The notes beneath the pieces are model-generated. The model saw only the letters and a list, made by a program, of their open reading frames with translations, made no database searches and was not told where the DNA came from. A DNA stretch of 27,130 nucleotides from UBA2289 sp041677365 (GTDB lineage Bacteria; Bacillota_I; Bacilli_A; Izemoplasmatales; Hujiaoplasmataceae), in the NCBI GenBank assembly GCA_041677365.1, contig JBAYQC010000004.1, forward strand, positions 1 to 27,130, in the 5' to 3' direction. The position numbers were made by a program, and so were the translations under genes. Positions 16,967 to 26,074 of the stretch are shown piece after piece. The stretch's first letter is position 1; each line of letters begins with the position of its first letter.

Positions 16967-16996
16967 TTAAAGTGATATAATATTTATAGATATAAT
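16967..16996 (+). promoter_or_regulatory. Probable promoter(s) of the hsdMSR operon
   Basis: Two TATAAT boxes lie upstream of hsdM: 16976-16981, with a TG extension, and 16991-16996, with TTAAAG (16967-16972) 18 bases before it. Either would give a leader of about 35-50 bases. An AAAGGA box about 10 bases before the GTG start is the ribosome binding site. Confidence 0.5.
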
Positions 16997-17039
16997 GTTT
17001 AATTAGAAATACTAATAGTTGTAAGAAAGGATTAATATA

Positions 17040-18662
17040 GTGGCAAATAATAAGAAAGAACTAGAAAGACAAGAATTGCATAAAACAATATGGAGAATCG
17101 CAAATGAACTTAGAGGTTCAGTATATGGTTGGGATTTTAAACAATATGTATTAGGTATGATGTTTTATCGCTTTATCTCAGAGAACATCACTTCCTATAT
17201 TGATAAGAATGAGCAGAAATCAGGCAATAAAGATTTTAGTTATGAAAATCTTAGTGATGAGATGGCAGAGAACGCTAGAACTCAAGTTGTTCAGGAAAAA
17301 GGATTTTTTATTCTACCTAGTGAATTATTCGCAAATGTTGCTAAGAATGCTGAAGAAGATGAAAATCTAAATACTACTCTAGAAACTATTTTTAAGAATA
17401 TTGAAAGTTCAGCTAATGGAACTGATTCAGAGGATAATCTTAAAGGATTGTTTGATGATTTAGATGTTAACTCTAATAAGTTAGGTCGAACTGTCATTCA
17501 AAAGAATAAGAAGTTAGCTAAGTTAATGATGTCAATCAAAGAATTAAAAATAGGTAAGTATGAAGACAATACCATTGATGCCTTTGGTGATGCTTATGAA
17601 TACTTAATGACTATGTATGCAGCGAATGCTGGTAAATCAGGAGGAGAATTTTTTACACCTCAAGAAGTCAGTGAGTTATTAGCTAGAATAGCTATTATTG
17701 ATTTTGGTTCTAAATATAAAGATGATAAAGGTAATATAGTTATACCTGACAAGAAAACTGTTGAGAAAGTATATGATCCAGCTTGTGGATCAGGTTCTTT
17801 ATTATTGAAGTTTGCTAAAATATTAGGAAAAGAAAATGTTAAGTTAGGATTTTTTGGACAAGAAATTAATTTAACCAACCATAACCTATCAAGAATTAAT
17901 ATGTTCTTACATGATATAAACTTTGAAAAGTTTGATATTGCTCATGGGGATACATTGTTAAACCCTGTGCATTGGGATGATAAGCCTTTTGAAGCGATTG
18001 TATCCAATCCGCCATACTCTATTAACTGGGAAGGTGATGCTAACCCTATATTAATTAATGATGAAAGATTCTCTCCTGCGGGTGTATTAGCGCCTAAATC
18101 AAAAGCCGATTATGCTTTTGTTATGCATATGTTAAGTTGGTTGTCTTCTAATGGAACCGCTTCGATAGTATGTTTCCCTGGAGTTTTATATAGAGGGGGA
18201 GCAGAAGGTAAGATAAGAAAGTTCTTAGTTGATAATAACTATGTTGATACGATTATTCAATTACCAAGTGATCTATTCTTTGGTAGTACAATATCTACTG
18301 CAATTATGGTTTTAAGAAAGAATAAAACTGAAAATAAGATTCAGTTTATTGATGCTAGCAAAGAGTTTGTAAGGTTAGATACTAAAAATAAACTTACTGA
18401 TGATAATATTGATAGAGTTGTTGAAGCTGTTAGATATAAGAATGATAAAGATTATTTTTCTAGATATGTAGATATTAATGATGTAATAGAAAAAGATTAT
18501 AATTTATCAGTCAATACTTATCTTGAAACTGAAAATACTGATAAAGTAATTGATATTAAAAAACTGAATAAAGAAATAAAAGAGATAGTTAAAAACGTCG
18601 ATTCACTTAGAAAATCTATAGATAAAATTATATTAGATTTAGAAGGTGATGATATTGAATAG
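17040..18662 (+). CDS. hsdM: Type I restriction-modification DNA methyltransferase subunit HsdM
   Basis: N6-adenine methyltransferase of a type I system, 540 residues. It modifies both half-sites as an M2S complex and forms the core of the restriction complex with HsdR. An N-terminal HsdM_N helical domain (about 8-150) precedes GGEFFTPQEVSELLA. S-adenosylmethionine motif I is DPACGSGSLLLKF (246-258), with Ser where GGF is more usual. Catalytic motif IV is NPPYS (323-327). The C terminus is a helical tail rich in Lys and Asp, as expected for contact with HsdS. The start is GTG 17040 with a ribosome binding site upstream. Its stop overlaps the hsdS start by 8 bases, so they are translationally coupled. 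Confidence 0.96.
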   Translation: MANNKKELERQELHKTIWRIANELRGSVYGWDFKQYVLGMMFYRFISENITSYIDKNEQKSGNKDFSYENLSDEMAENARTQVVQEKGFFILPSELFANVAKNAEEDENLNTTLETIFKNIESSANGTDSEDNLKGLFDDLDVNSNKLGRTVIQKNKKLAKLMMSIKELKIGKYEDNTIDAFGDAYEYLMTMYAANAGKSGGEFFTPQEVSELLARIAIIDFGSKYKDDKGNIVIPDKKTVEKVYDPACGSGSLLLKFAKILGKENVKLGFFGQEINLTNHNLSRINMFLHDINFEKFDIAHGDTLLNPVHWDDKPFEAIVSNPPYSINWEGDANPILINDERFSPAGVLAPKSKADYAFVMHMLSWLSSNGTASIVCFPGVLYRGGAEGKIRKFLVDNNYVDTIIQLPSDLFFGSTISTAIMVLRKNKTENKIQFIDASKEFVRLDTKNKLTDDNIDRVVEAVRYKNDKDYFSRYVDINDVIEKDYNLSVNTYLETENTDKVIDIKKLNKEIKEIVKNVDSLRKSIDKIILDLEGDDIE

Positions 18663-19854
18663 AATAGAAAAGCTTATAGAAGAGATGTGTCCTGATGGGA
18701 TTCAAGAGAAAATATTAAGTGATTTGGCTGAAATAGGTACTGGAAAGAGTAATACTAAAGATGCAGTTAAAAATGGAATATATCCATTTTACGTAAGGTC
18801 TAAAGAAATAAGAAGAAGCAACAAATATATTTATGATGAAGAAGCAATTGTTATACCTGGTGAAGGAGGTATTGGTGAGATTTTTCACTTAGTAAATGGA
18901 AAATATAATCTGCATCAACGAGCATACAGGATCCATTTAAATACCAAATTGGTATCTATTGAATATCTATACTACTATATGATGGCTAACTTTAAAGAAT
19001 ATATAATTTTACAATCATTTAATGCAACTGTATCTTCGATAAGAAAACCAATGATTGAAAATTTTTATGTTAAGATACCCCCGTTAGAAATCCAAAATAA
19101 AATAGTCGAAATATTAGACAATTTCACGGAACTAGAATCAGAACTAGAATCAGAACTAGAATCAAGAACTAAACAATATGATTATTATCGCAACAAACTC
19201 CTTGATTTTTCTAAGGGTTATGTCGGCGTGCCTAGAATTGATGAGATGCTTGCTGAAATATGTCCTAATGGCTTGACATATAAAGTTATATCTGAAGTGT
19301 TTAATTTTAGAAATGGGTATACTCCATCCAAGAAGAAACCAGAATATTGGCAAGATGGAAATGTTCCTTGGTTTAGGATGGAAGACATTAGAAAAAATGG
19401 AGGGATTTTGTCAAAATCTATTCAATATGTAAATTATAAAGGCGTTAGAGGAATTCCTTTTCCTCCAAATTCAATAATTGTTGGAACCACTGCTACAATC
19501 GGAATCCACGCTTTAATAACAGTTGAATCACTAGCGAATCAACAATTCACTTATTTGTTTTTAAAGGACCAATTTGAGAACATTATGGATATGAAATATT
19601 TTTATTATTACATGTTCGTTATTGATGAATGGCTTAAAAACAATGTTAGTACTTCGGGCTTCTCAATTGTTAATATGAAGAATTTTAAATCTTTATCAAT
19701 ACCTATACCACCATTAGAAATTCAAAATGAAATAGTCAAAATACTAGATACATTTAGCGAATATACAACTTCACTTAAAGAAGGCTTACCAGCTGAAATA
19801 GAAGCTAGAAGAAAACAATACGAGTATTATAGAAATAAACTACTTACCTTTTAG
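18655..19854 (+). CDS. hsdS: Type I restriction-modification specificity subunit HsdS
   Basis: DNA-recognition subunit with two target-recognition domains, 399 residues (full length). TRD1 follows EEMCPDGIQEK and contains YPFYVRSKEI and GKYNLHQRAYRI; TRD2 follows AEICPNGLTYKV and contains GNVPWFRMEDIRKNGG and VGTTATIGIHALI. Each half ends with a near-identical conserved segment (IPPLEIQNKIVEILDNF and IPPLEIQNEIVKILDTF, then QYDYYRNKLL and QYEYYRNKLL). The central segment carries three copies of ELES encoded by a 12-bp repeat. I choose TTG 18655 because AAGGTG (18643-18648) is 6 bases upstream; in-frame GTG 18646 and ATG 18649 lie inside or too near that box. The target sequence cannot be predicted from this. 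No recombinase or spare hsdS is in the window. Confidence 0.94.
   Translation: MNRIEKLIEEMCPDGIQEKILSDLAEIGTGKSNTKDAVKNGIYPFYVRSKEIRRSNKYIYDEEAIVIPGEGGIGEIFHLVNGKYNLHQRAYRIHLNTKLVSIEYLYYYMMANFKEYIILQSFNATVSSIRKPMIENFYVKIPPLEIQNKIVEILDNFTELESELESELESRTKQYDYYRNKLLDFSKGYVGVPRIDEMLAEICPNGLTYKVISEVFNFRNGYTPSKKKPEYWQDGNVPWFRMEDIRKNGGILSKSIQYVNYKGVRGIPFPPNSIIVGTTATIGIHALITVESLANQQFTYLFLKDQFENIMDMKYFYYYMFVIDEWLKNNVSTSGFSIVNMKNFKSLSIPIPPLEIQNEIVKILDTFSEYTTSLKEGLPAEIEARRKQYEYYRNKLLTF
19129..19164 (+). repeat. 12-bp tandem repeat, three perfect copies, in the hsdS spacer
   Basis: GAACTAGAATCA is repeated three times (19129-19140, 19141-19152, 19153-19164), encoding ELES x3, followed by a degenerate fragment. 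It sits between TRD1 and TRD2 in the conserved helical spacer, the position of the TAEL repeat in EcoR124I. Unit length is a multiple of three, so copy changes keep the frame. Confidence 0.97.
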
Positions 19855-19865
19855 GAGGTGTTATA

Positions 19866-22800
19866 TTGGATAAAATTAAAGTTATAGTCCAACAAAATGA
19901 ATCAACTGTTGTATCGGAGTATAAATCAAAAGTTGAAAGACAAAAAGAATATCAAAGTGAATCAGATCTTGAACTACAACTTATAGATCAACTTAAAAGT
20001 CAAGGGTATGAGTTCTTAAAGATTCATGATAACCAAGGCTTAATCGACAACTTAAGATTTCAACTTGAAAAACTAAATAACTATAGATTTTCTGATAATG
20101 AATGGAAGATTTTTTTTGAGAGTTATATAGATAACCCTAATGAAGGCATAGTTGAAAAAACTAGAAAGATTCAAGAGGACTATATCTATAATTTAGGACT
20201 TGATAATGGATCTTCCAAGAACATATGGCTACTAGACAAAAAGAATATTCATAATAATTTTCTTCAAGTTATTCATCAGTATGAAGTTGAAGGTAAGTAT
20301 AAGAATAGATATGACGTAACAATTCTAGTTAATGGTCTACCTTTAGTTCATATCGAGCTTAAAAGAAGAGGAGTTTCTTTAAAAGAAGCTTTTAATCAAA
20401 TCAAAAGATATGAAAGAGAAAGTTTTTGGGCAGATAACAGTTTATATCAATATGCTCAAATCTTTATTATATCAAACGGAACGGAGACTAAATATTATTC
20501 TAATACCACAAGAGAATTAGCTCAAAAAGAACAAAACAATACTAACTCAAACAAAAAGAAAACTAGTAATTCCTTTGAGTTCACTAGTTATTGGGCAGAT
20601 GGTAAAAATAAGAACATAAAGGAAATAGTAGACTTTACAGCTACATTCTTATCAAGACATACAATCTTAAATGTCCTTACAAAATATTGTGTCTTTACTT
20701 CTGATGAACTTCTCTTAGTAATGAGACCTTATCAGATAGCTGCTACAGAGAAGATAATTAATCAAATTAATATTGGCTATAATACAAAGAAATATGGCTC
20801 AATTGATGCTGGCGGTTATGTCTGGCACACAACAGGTTCAGGTAAAACCTTAACCTCTTTTAAGACTGCTCAAATAGCTAAGGAATTAGAATTCATTGAC
20901 AAAGTCTTGTTTGTGGTAGATAGAAAAGATTTAGACTATCAAACTATGAAAGAATATGATAAATTTCAAAAAGGAGCAGCAAATTCTAATACAAGTACTA
21001 GAGTTTTAAAGAAACAACTAGAAGATCCAACAGCTAAAATAATCATTACTACTATTCAAAAACTGAGCATCTTCATTAAAAAGAACGAAGGCCATGATAT
21101 CTACACAAAACAAGTAGTTTTAATCTTTGATGAATGCCATCGATCTCAATTTGGAGATATGCATCGAGATATTATTAAATCATTCAAGAAGTATTATATA
21201 TTTGGCTTTACAGGGACACCAATTTTCGCAGTTAATACAACAACACATAATAGGTTCCCGACAATGAAAACCACTGAACAAGTCTTTGGTAAAAGCTTGC
21301 ATATATATACAATAGTCAATGCCATTCATGATGGTAATGTTTTGCCATTTAGAATAGATTATTTAAACACTGCTAAAGCTAGAGAAGATTTAGATGATGA
21401 TATAGAAGTTTTCGATATACAAAGAGAAGAAGCTTTGCTTGATCAAAGAAGAATAACTACGAATGTTAATTATATATTAGAACACTTCGCTCAAAAGACT
21501 AAGAGAAATGAAAGAGCTTATGATTTTTCTAGAATATTAAATGTTGAAGAAGTAGCTAATAAAAAATATCAAAGCTTATTAGAAAAGATTACTGAAATTA
21601 AACAATCAATGAAAGTTACTGGATTTAATTCAATCTTTGCGACAGCTTCCATTGAAGCCGCTAAAAGATATTATCTAGAATTTAAGAAGCAACAAGAATC
21701 TCTTCCAGAAGCTGCTAGACTTAAGATAGCAACTATATTTAGTTATAGCGCTAATGAAGAATTAGATGGTTTGTTAGAAGAAAATAATGAAAATACAGAA
21801 GGATTAGATAAATCATCTAGAGATTTCTTAGAAGAAGCTATTAAAGATTATAATCAAATGTTTGGAACAAGCTATGATACATCAAGCGATAAGTTTCAAA
21901 ACTATTATAAGGATTTAAGCTTAAGAGTTAAGAATAAAGAAATAGATCTACTTATTGTCGTTAACATGTTTTTAACTGGTTTTGATGCAACAACACTTAA
22001 TACTATCTGGGTTGATAAGAAGATAAGAATGCATGGACTTATTCAAGCTTTCTCTAGAACAAACAGAATCTTAAATTCAATTAAGACATTTGGTAATGTC
22101 GTTTGTTTTAGAAACCTTGAAAGTAGAGTCAATCAAGCAATTGCAGTTTTTGGTGATAGAGAAGCTGGCGGAGTTGTGTTATTAAAATCATTTAAAGAGT
22201 ATTATGAAGGATATGAAGGTTTTAAAGGTTATAAGAATTTAGTTAATGAGCTTATAGATAACTATCCTTTAGGTGAAGAAATTATAGGTGAAAAAGCTAA
22301 GAAAGCTTTTGTCTATCTTTTTAATCAAATTCTTAAGACAAGAAACATCTTACAAAGCTTTGATGACTTTGATGGATTACAAATTTTAAGCGACTTTGAT
22401 TATCAAGATTATCAAAGTATCTACTTAGGTATTTATGAAGAATTCAAGAAAGTAGCTAAAGGTGATGCAGAAGCCATCAATGAAGATATTGAGTTTGAAA
22501 TCGAATTAGTTAAATCGGTTGAAGTCAATATTGATTACATCTTAATGCTGGTAGCTAAATATCACGGAAATTATACTCAAGATAAAGAAGTGGAAATTAG
22601 AAAAGCCATTGATTCATCTCCATCCTTAAGAAATAAGAAAGACTTGATTTTAGGGTTCATTGAAGGGTTAACTGTTGATGCATCTATTACAGATGAGTGG
22701 AAAGTTTATATCAACTTAAAAAAACAAGAAGAACTTGAGAAAATCATCAAAGAAGAAAGCCTTAATCCTAAAGAAACTCAAGAATTTATTAAAGATTCTT

Positions 22801-22946
22801 TTAAGAATGGTGAAATTGATTCTAGAGGAACTGCTATTGTCAAGATATTACCACCTATGTCTATGTTTGGAACAAGTAGAGAAGAAAAAAAGAAAAATGT
22901 TATACAAAAATTATTAGATTTCTTTGCTAGGTTCATTGGATTGTAA
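19866..22946 (+). CDS. hsdR: Type I restriction endonuclease/translocase subunit HsdR
   Basis: Motor and nuclease subunit of the type I enzyme, 1026 residues, close in size and motif spacing to EcoR124I HsdR. The N-terminal PD-(D/E)xK nuclease has Asp150 (RYDVTILVNG), Glu164 and Lys166 (HIELKRR). The superfamily 2 helicase has Walker A TGSGKT (323-328), DECH box (422-425), FGFTGTP motif III, and later FLTGFDA and QAFSRTNRI motifs V-VI. It translocates unmodified DNA using ATP and cuts far from the site. The start is TTG 19866, with a perfect AGGAGGTG at 19853-19860 overlapping the hsdS stop, a strong box that offsets the weak codon. All catalytic residues are present, so the system looks active. 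It is the last hsd gene; no clear terminator follows. Confidence 0.96.
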   Translation: MDKIKVIVQQNESTVVSEYKSKVERQKEYQSESDLELQLIDQLKSQGYEFLKIHDNQGLIDNLRFQLEKLNNYRFSDNEWKIFFESYIDNPNEGIVEKTRKIQEDYIYNLGLDNGSSKNIWLLDKKNIHNNFLQVIHQYEVEGKYKNRYDVTILVNGLPLVHIELKRRGVSLKEAFNQIKRYERESFWADNSLYQYAQIFIISNGTETKYYSNTTRELAQKEQNNTNSNKKKTSNSFEFTSYWADGKNKNIKEIVDFTATFLSRHTILNVLTKYCVFTSDELLLVMRPYQIAATEKIINQINIGYNTKKYGSIDAGGYVWHTTGSGKTLTSFKTAQIAKELEFIDKVLFVVDRKDLDYQTMKEYDKFQKGAANSNTSTRVLKKQLEDPTAKIIITTIQKLSIFIKKNEGHDIYTKQVVLIFDECHRSQFGDMHRDIIKSFKKYYIFGFTGTPIFAVNTTTHNRFPTMKTTEQVFGKSLHIYTIVNAIHDGNVLPFRIDYLNTAKAREDLDDDIEVFDIQREEALLDQRRITTNVNYILEHFAQKTKRNERAYDFSRILNVEEVANKKYQSLLEKITEIKQSMKVTGFNSIFATASIEAAKRYYLEFKKQQESLPEAARLKIATIFSYSANEELDGLLEENNENTEGLDKSSRDFLEEAIKDYNQMFGTSYDTSSDKFQNYYKDLSLRVKNKEIDLLIVVNMFLTGFDATTLNTIWVDKKIRMHGLIQAFSRTNRILNSIKTFGNVVCFRNLESRVNQAIAVFGDREAGGVVLLKSFKEYYEGYEGFKGYKNLVNELIDNYPLGEEIIGEKAKKAFVYLFNQILKTRNILQSFDDFDGLQILSDFDYQDYQSIYLGIYEEFKKVAKGDAEAINEDIEFEIELVKSVEVNIDYILMLVAKYHGNYTQDKEVEIRKAIDSSPSLRNKKDLILGFIEGLTVDASITDEWKVYINLKKQEELEKIIKEESLNPKETQEFIKDSFKNGEIDSRGTAIVKILPPMSMFGTSREEKKKNVIQKLLDFFARFIGL

Positions 22947-23034
22947 AAATCAGTTGGTTATTAATTATCTCTTTTAGTATGTTAAAGTTTACCTAGAGCA
23001 ATTAAAAAAAATCAGTATTTGTGTTACAAAAGAA

Positions 23035-23043
23035 TGATAAAAT
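23035..23043 (+). promoter_or_regulatory. Possible extended -10 promoter of the RT-nitrilase gene
   Basis: TGATAAAAT has a TAAAAT hexamer with TGn extension about 24 bases before ATG 23067; the -35 region is weak. It suggests the RT gene can be transcribed separately from hsdR, whose stop lies 120 bases upstream. Confidence 0.4.
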
Positions 23044-23066
23044 AATAAAAAGTGTGGTGTAGCGAG

Positions 23067-25793
23067 ATGTTTAGATTAACTGAAGAATCGTTTTCAAGCA
23101 TGAGCAAATTAGAAGTATCAAGATGTATCAATGGTGCATATAATAAGTTTAAATACTTGGTCTATTATAATTCAACATACTTGATCTATAAAAAAAGGAT
23201 TGCTGAGTTCGAAAGTTTTAAAAAAGAAGATAAACTTGAAAGACTAATTAATTTTATTCAAAATGATATGGAAGATGAAAAATATTTAAATCAATTAATT
23301 TCGATGATTGACTATTATCCAATAGTAAAAAAAGAAGAAAATAATCAAGTGAAACTAAATTATTTTATTGATGTTCCAGTTGAAATTCATATTATTGATG
23401 TTTTATGGACTATTTTGGTTGTAGCTTCAAGTGATTTTGATGATATCGAGAAATGCTGGTATGGAAATATCATTGACAAAAAAAATCTATTTGTTAATGG
23501 CAAAGAAAATAGATTGACTTTTAGTGACATAAATTGGGAAAGTCCCAACTTATTTAGAAAATATATTTATGACTATAATAGGTGGATTAACGACTCTGTT
23601 AATTGTATAAAACAACAGAAAGGCTTAGAAGATCATCTTACGTTATTTTCTACCGATTTAAGTAGATACTATTATTCGACGGACGACCCTTTATATTTGT
23701 TTTTAAATTTTCAATACACTTATATCTCTAGTGTAATTCTTAATAAGCTGACAGATACAATAAAAATAGTCTATCGTAAGTATAACTCGAAAATTAAAAA
23801 TTTTTCAACAATGGAGATGGGTAGATGTATTACGCCGATTGGACTAACCTCATCAATGTTTGTGGCAAATGCATATCTAACAAAGTTTGATATGGAAATA
23901 TCTGATAGAGAAGATGTAAAATATTATGGGAGGTATGTAGATGATATAATTGTTGTTTTTGCAGAAAATTATAGTCGTGAACAAGTTATGGAAATTCTTC
24001 ATAAAGCTAAAGATAATCACGGATATAATTTTAACTTTAACAAAGATAAAACCATGGATTTCCATTATGAAAATTACAATTATTTAAGTGAGTTAGAAAG
24101 ATTATTTCAGTACATAAACGCAAAAAAAGGTAATTATTATGGTAACGAAGATGAAGAAGAACTTTCTTTTAGAAGGTATTTTGAATTTGAAAAAAACACT
24201 CTTAAAAACAACTTAATTAGTAATGGAAATTTACGAGAAGGTGATTTTATTAATTTGGATTTCAATAATATCATCCTTTTCATGAATTATATATATGATA
24301 CTGTAAATTTTAAAAGAGATACTTTAGAAGATGTGTTCAATAAAATTATGACTTATATAAAGTCAACATTTAAGTTCAGTATGTGGAAAGAAATTTATAG
24401 ATGGGTTAAGATATTCTGTCCGGACAAGGGCGATTTTGTTAAACAATGTATATCAGAAAGAATTTTACACATACAAAATATTGATATTTTGGAAGTAGGT
24501 CGTAATTATGTTTCAATTATGAAAGAAAAACTTGTTTCTACTTATGATGAATTAAATAATATTTCAAAAATTTTAGGTGGCTTTGTTGATAAGAATTCGA
24601 AATTAGACTTAATATTAGACTTGTCAGGAATGTGTAAAAAAGATAGTATTGTTAAATACTTAATCAAGAATTATCAAGAGGGCAAGAAGTTATATGATAA
24701 TTCATCTGAATTCTATGAAGAGTACTATGGATTAAGCTTACCTTTTGTGCATTTGTGGGAAATATTGATATTTGATCAAATGGTAAATTTGTCAAAGAAA
24801 AACAAAAAAACTTTCGAAGAATCCATCGAAACATTTAAAAAAATAAATGGATTAGTAGAATTTGAGTACATAAAAATTGATGATATAAAAAAATGTAAAA
24901 ATATAGATTTTTATGAAATAGGAATTAAAGAAAATAAAGATGTTAAAAAGACTGATATAAAAGAATATATTGTTAGTCATCCTAATATCGATCTAAAAAC
25001 TGATAAAGTTTTGCCTATAAGACATTCGAAGCCAAGCGTGGAGAGTACTAGAATATTTATGAGAAATTTATTACTTTCTATCGAAGATAAATCAAGTACA
25101 TTAGTTTTGCCAGAATTATATGTTAAATTAGAATGGCTGAATATAATTGCACAAGTCGCACATCAAAACCAATTTAATGTAACATTCGGATTAGAAAGCC
25201 TTGTTTTAGGAAGAAGGTTTTACAATTTGATTTTTTCATTATATTGTTTTAAAGATATACATTTAAGAAAAAATTTGTTCATAACGATAAGAGAAAAGAA
25301 CTTTTATTCATATGATGAAATTTCATCATGTAAAAAACAAAAGCTTACTTGTAGAAATCCTTTTCCAGCTAAGTATTATCTTGTGAACAATAAGAACATC
25401 TCGTTTGTGGATTATTTGTGTTTTGAGATAACTGATATTATTTCAAGAAGTTTATATAAGGGTTCTGTTGATTTAATTATTATACCAATGCTCAACAAAG
25501 ACACTACCTATTTTGATAATATTATACAATCTTTAAGTAGAGACTTATCCTGTTGTGTTGTAACAGCTAATTCTGCGTCTTGGGGTAATTCATCTGTAAT
25601 TTTACCTAGAGCTTCTTATAAAAAGATATTGACGGAGTTTAAGGGAGGGTTCAACAATTACCTTGTTTCATCGAAAATCCCAATATATGAACTGATATAT
25701 TTTAATAAGAATTTTAAGTACAATACAATGAGTTCGTTAGAGTTTAAAAAACATCCCGCAAACTATAATTATGAAAACAAGTCTGATGAATGA
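23067..25793 (+). CDS. Defence-associated reverse transcriptase fused to a nitrilase-like domain (DRT type 1/UG1-like)
   Basis: A 908-residue protein joining a reverse transcriptase to a carbon-nitrogen hydrolase fold. RT signs: FSTDLSRYYYSTD with Asp197 (first catalytic Asp), TPIGLTSSMFVANAYL at 256-271 (the PQG/SP-like motif), and GRYVDDIIVVF with YVDD at 290-293. A long alpha-helical middle (about 330-640) has no recognised motif. The C-terminal domain shows TLVLPELYV with Glu683, a candidate Lys in the KKQKL segment (Lys759 or a neighbour), YLCFEITD with Cys785, then DLIIIPMLN and VVTANSASWGNSSVILP, matching the Glu-Lys-Cys nitrilase pattern. This is the architecture of anti-phage DRT type 1 (UG1 and related groups). 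ATG 23067 is preferred, with GGTG 6 bases upstream; the in-frame GTG at 23052 has no ribosome binding site. It has no maturase, integrase or retron-type context. The exact UG class needs phylogeny. Confidence 0.83.
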   Translation: MFRLTEESFSSMSKLEVSRCINGAYNKFKYLVYYNSTYLIYKKRIAEFESFKKEDKLERLINFIQNDMEDEKYLNQLISMIDYYPIVKKEENNQVKLNYFIDVPVEIHIIDVLWTILVVASSDFDDIEKCWYGNIIDKKNLFVNGKENRLTFSDINWESPNLFRKYIYDYNRWINDSVNCIKQQKGLEDHLTLFSTDLSRYYYSTDDPLYLFLNFQYTYISSVILNKLTDTIKIVYRKYNSKIKNFSTMEMGRCITPIGLTSSMFVANAYLTKFDMEISDREDVKYYGRYVDDIIVVFAENYSREQVMEILHKAKDNHGYNFNFNKDKTMDFHYENYNYLSELERLFQYINAKKGNYYGNEDEEELSFRRYFEFEKNTLKNNLISNGNLREGDFINLDFNNIILFMNYIYDTVNFKRDTLEDVFNKIMTYIKSTFKFSMWKEIYRWVKIFCPDKGDFVKQCISERILHIQNIDILEVGRNYVSIMKEKLVSTYDELNNISKILGGFVDKNSKLDLILDLSGMCKKDSIVKYLIKNYQEGKKLYDNSSEFYEEYYGLSLPFVHLWEILIFDQMVNLSKKNKKTFEESIETFKKINGLVEFEYIKIDDIKKCKNIDFYEIGIKENKDVKKTDIKEYIVSHPNIDLKTDKVLPIRHSKPSVESTRIFMRNLLLSIEDKSSTLVLPELYVKLEWLNIIAQVAHQNQFNVTFGLESLVLGRRFYNLIFSLYCFKDIHLRKNLFITIREKNFYSYDEISSCKKQKLTCRNPFPAKYYLVNNKNISFVDYLCFEITDIISRSLYKGSVDLIIIPMLNKDTTYFDNIIQSLSRDLSCCVVTANSASWGNSSVILPRASYKKILTEFKGGFNNYLVSSKIPIYELIYFNKNFKYNTMSSLEFKKHPANYNYENKSDE

Positions 25794-26074
25794 TTTAACT
25801 AGTAAATAGAATAAATATATTATAGGCTTTCTATTTTTTGGTATTGTTAATGCTCATGAAGGTGTAGTTAATCCAAATTCACATAAGTAATATCTAATAG
25901 TCAGAAAATTTAAAATAATAACGAGAAAGATACAAAGTTTTATAATTAAATGTTTTGATGCTGTTTTTGACTGTTATATACGGATTTATAAAGCGATACT
26001 TATTGTATTCTTATTATAGACCCTGAAAAAAATAAAAATAGAATTAATATTAGCAATTATACGGAGGTTTGAGT
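25794..26074. other. Gap between the RT and nuclease genes; no gene, possible non-coding RNA
   Basis: 281 AT-rich bases without a coding frame. A weak inverted repeat (AAATAG near 25804 with CTATTT near 25831 and a T run) may terminate the RT transcript. The remainder has no strong hairpin. TTGACT at 25967-25972 and TATAAA at 25987-25992 are only 14 bases apart, too close for a normal promoter. ACGGAGG at 26061-26067 is the ribosome binding site of the nuclease. Confidence 0.35.

Noticed and set aside
19129..19164. CRISPR-like array
   Set aside because: The units are contiguous with no spacers, only 12 bases long and in frame within hsdS. No cas genes are present; the nuclease at 26075 lacks Cas4 cysteines.
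22735..22917. Plus-strand 60-codon lysine-rich frame inside hsdR
   Set aside because: It is a frame shadow of the lysine/glutamate-rich hsdR C terminus.
23067..25793. Retron or group II intron RT
   Set aside because: There is no maturase or HNH domain and no intron RNA structure recognised around it. The C-terminal nitrilase-like domain fits the defence-associated RT-nitrilase class instead.
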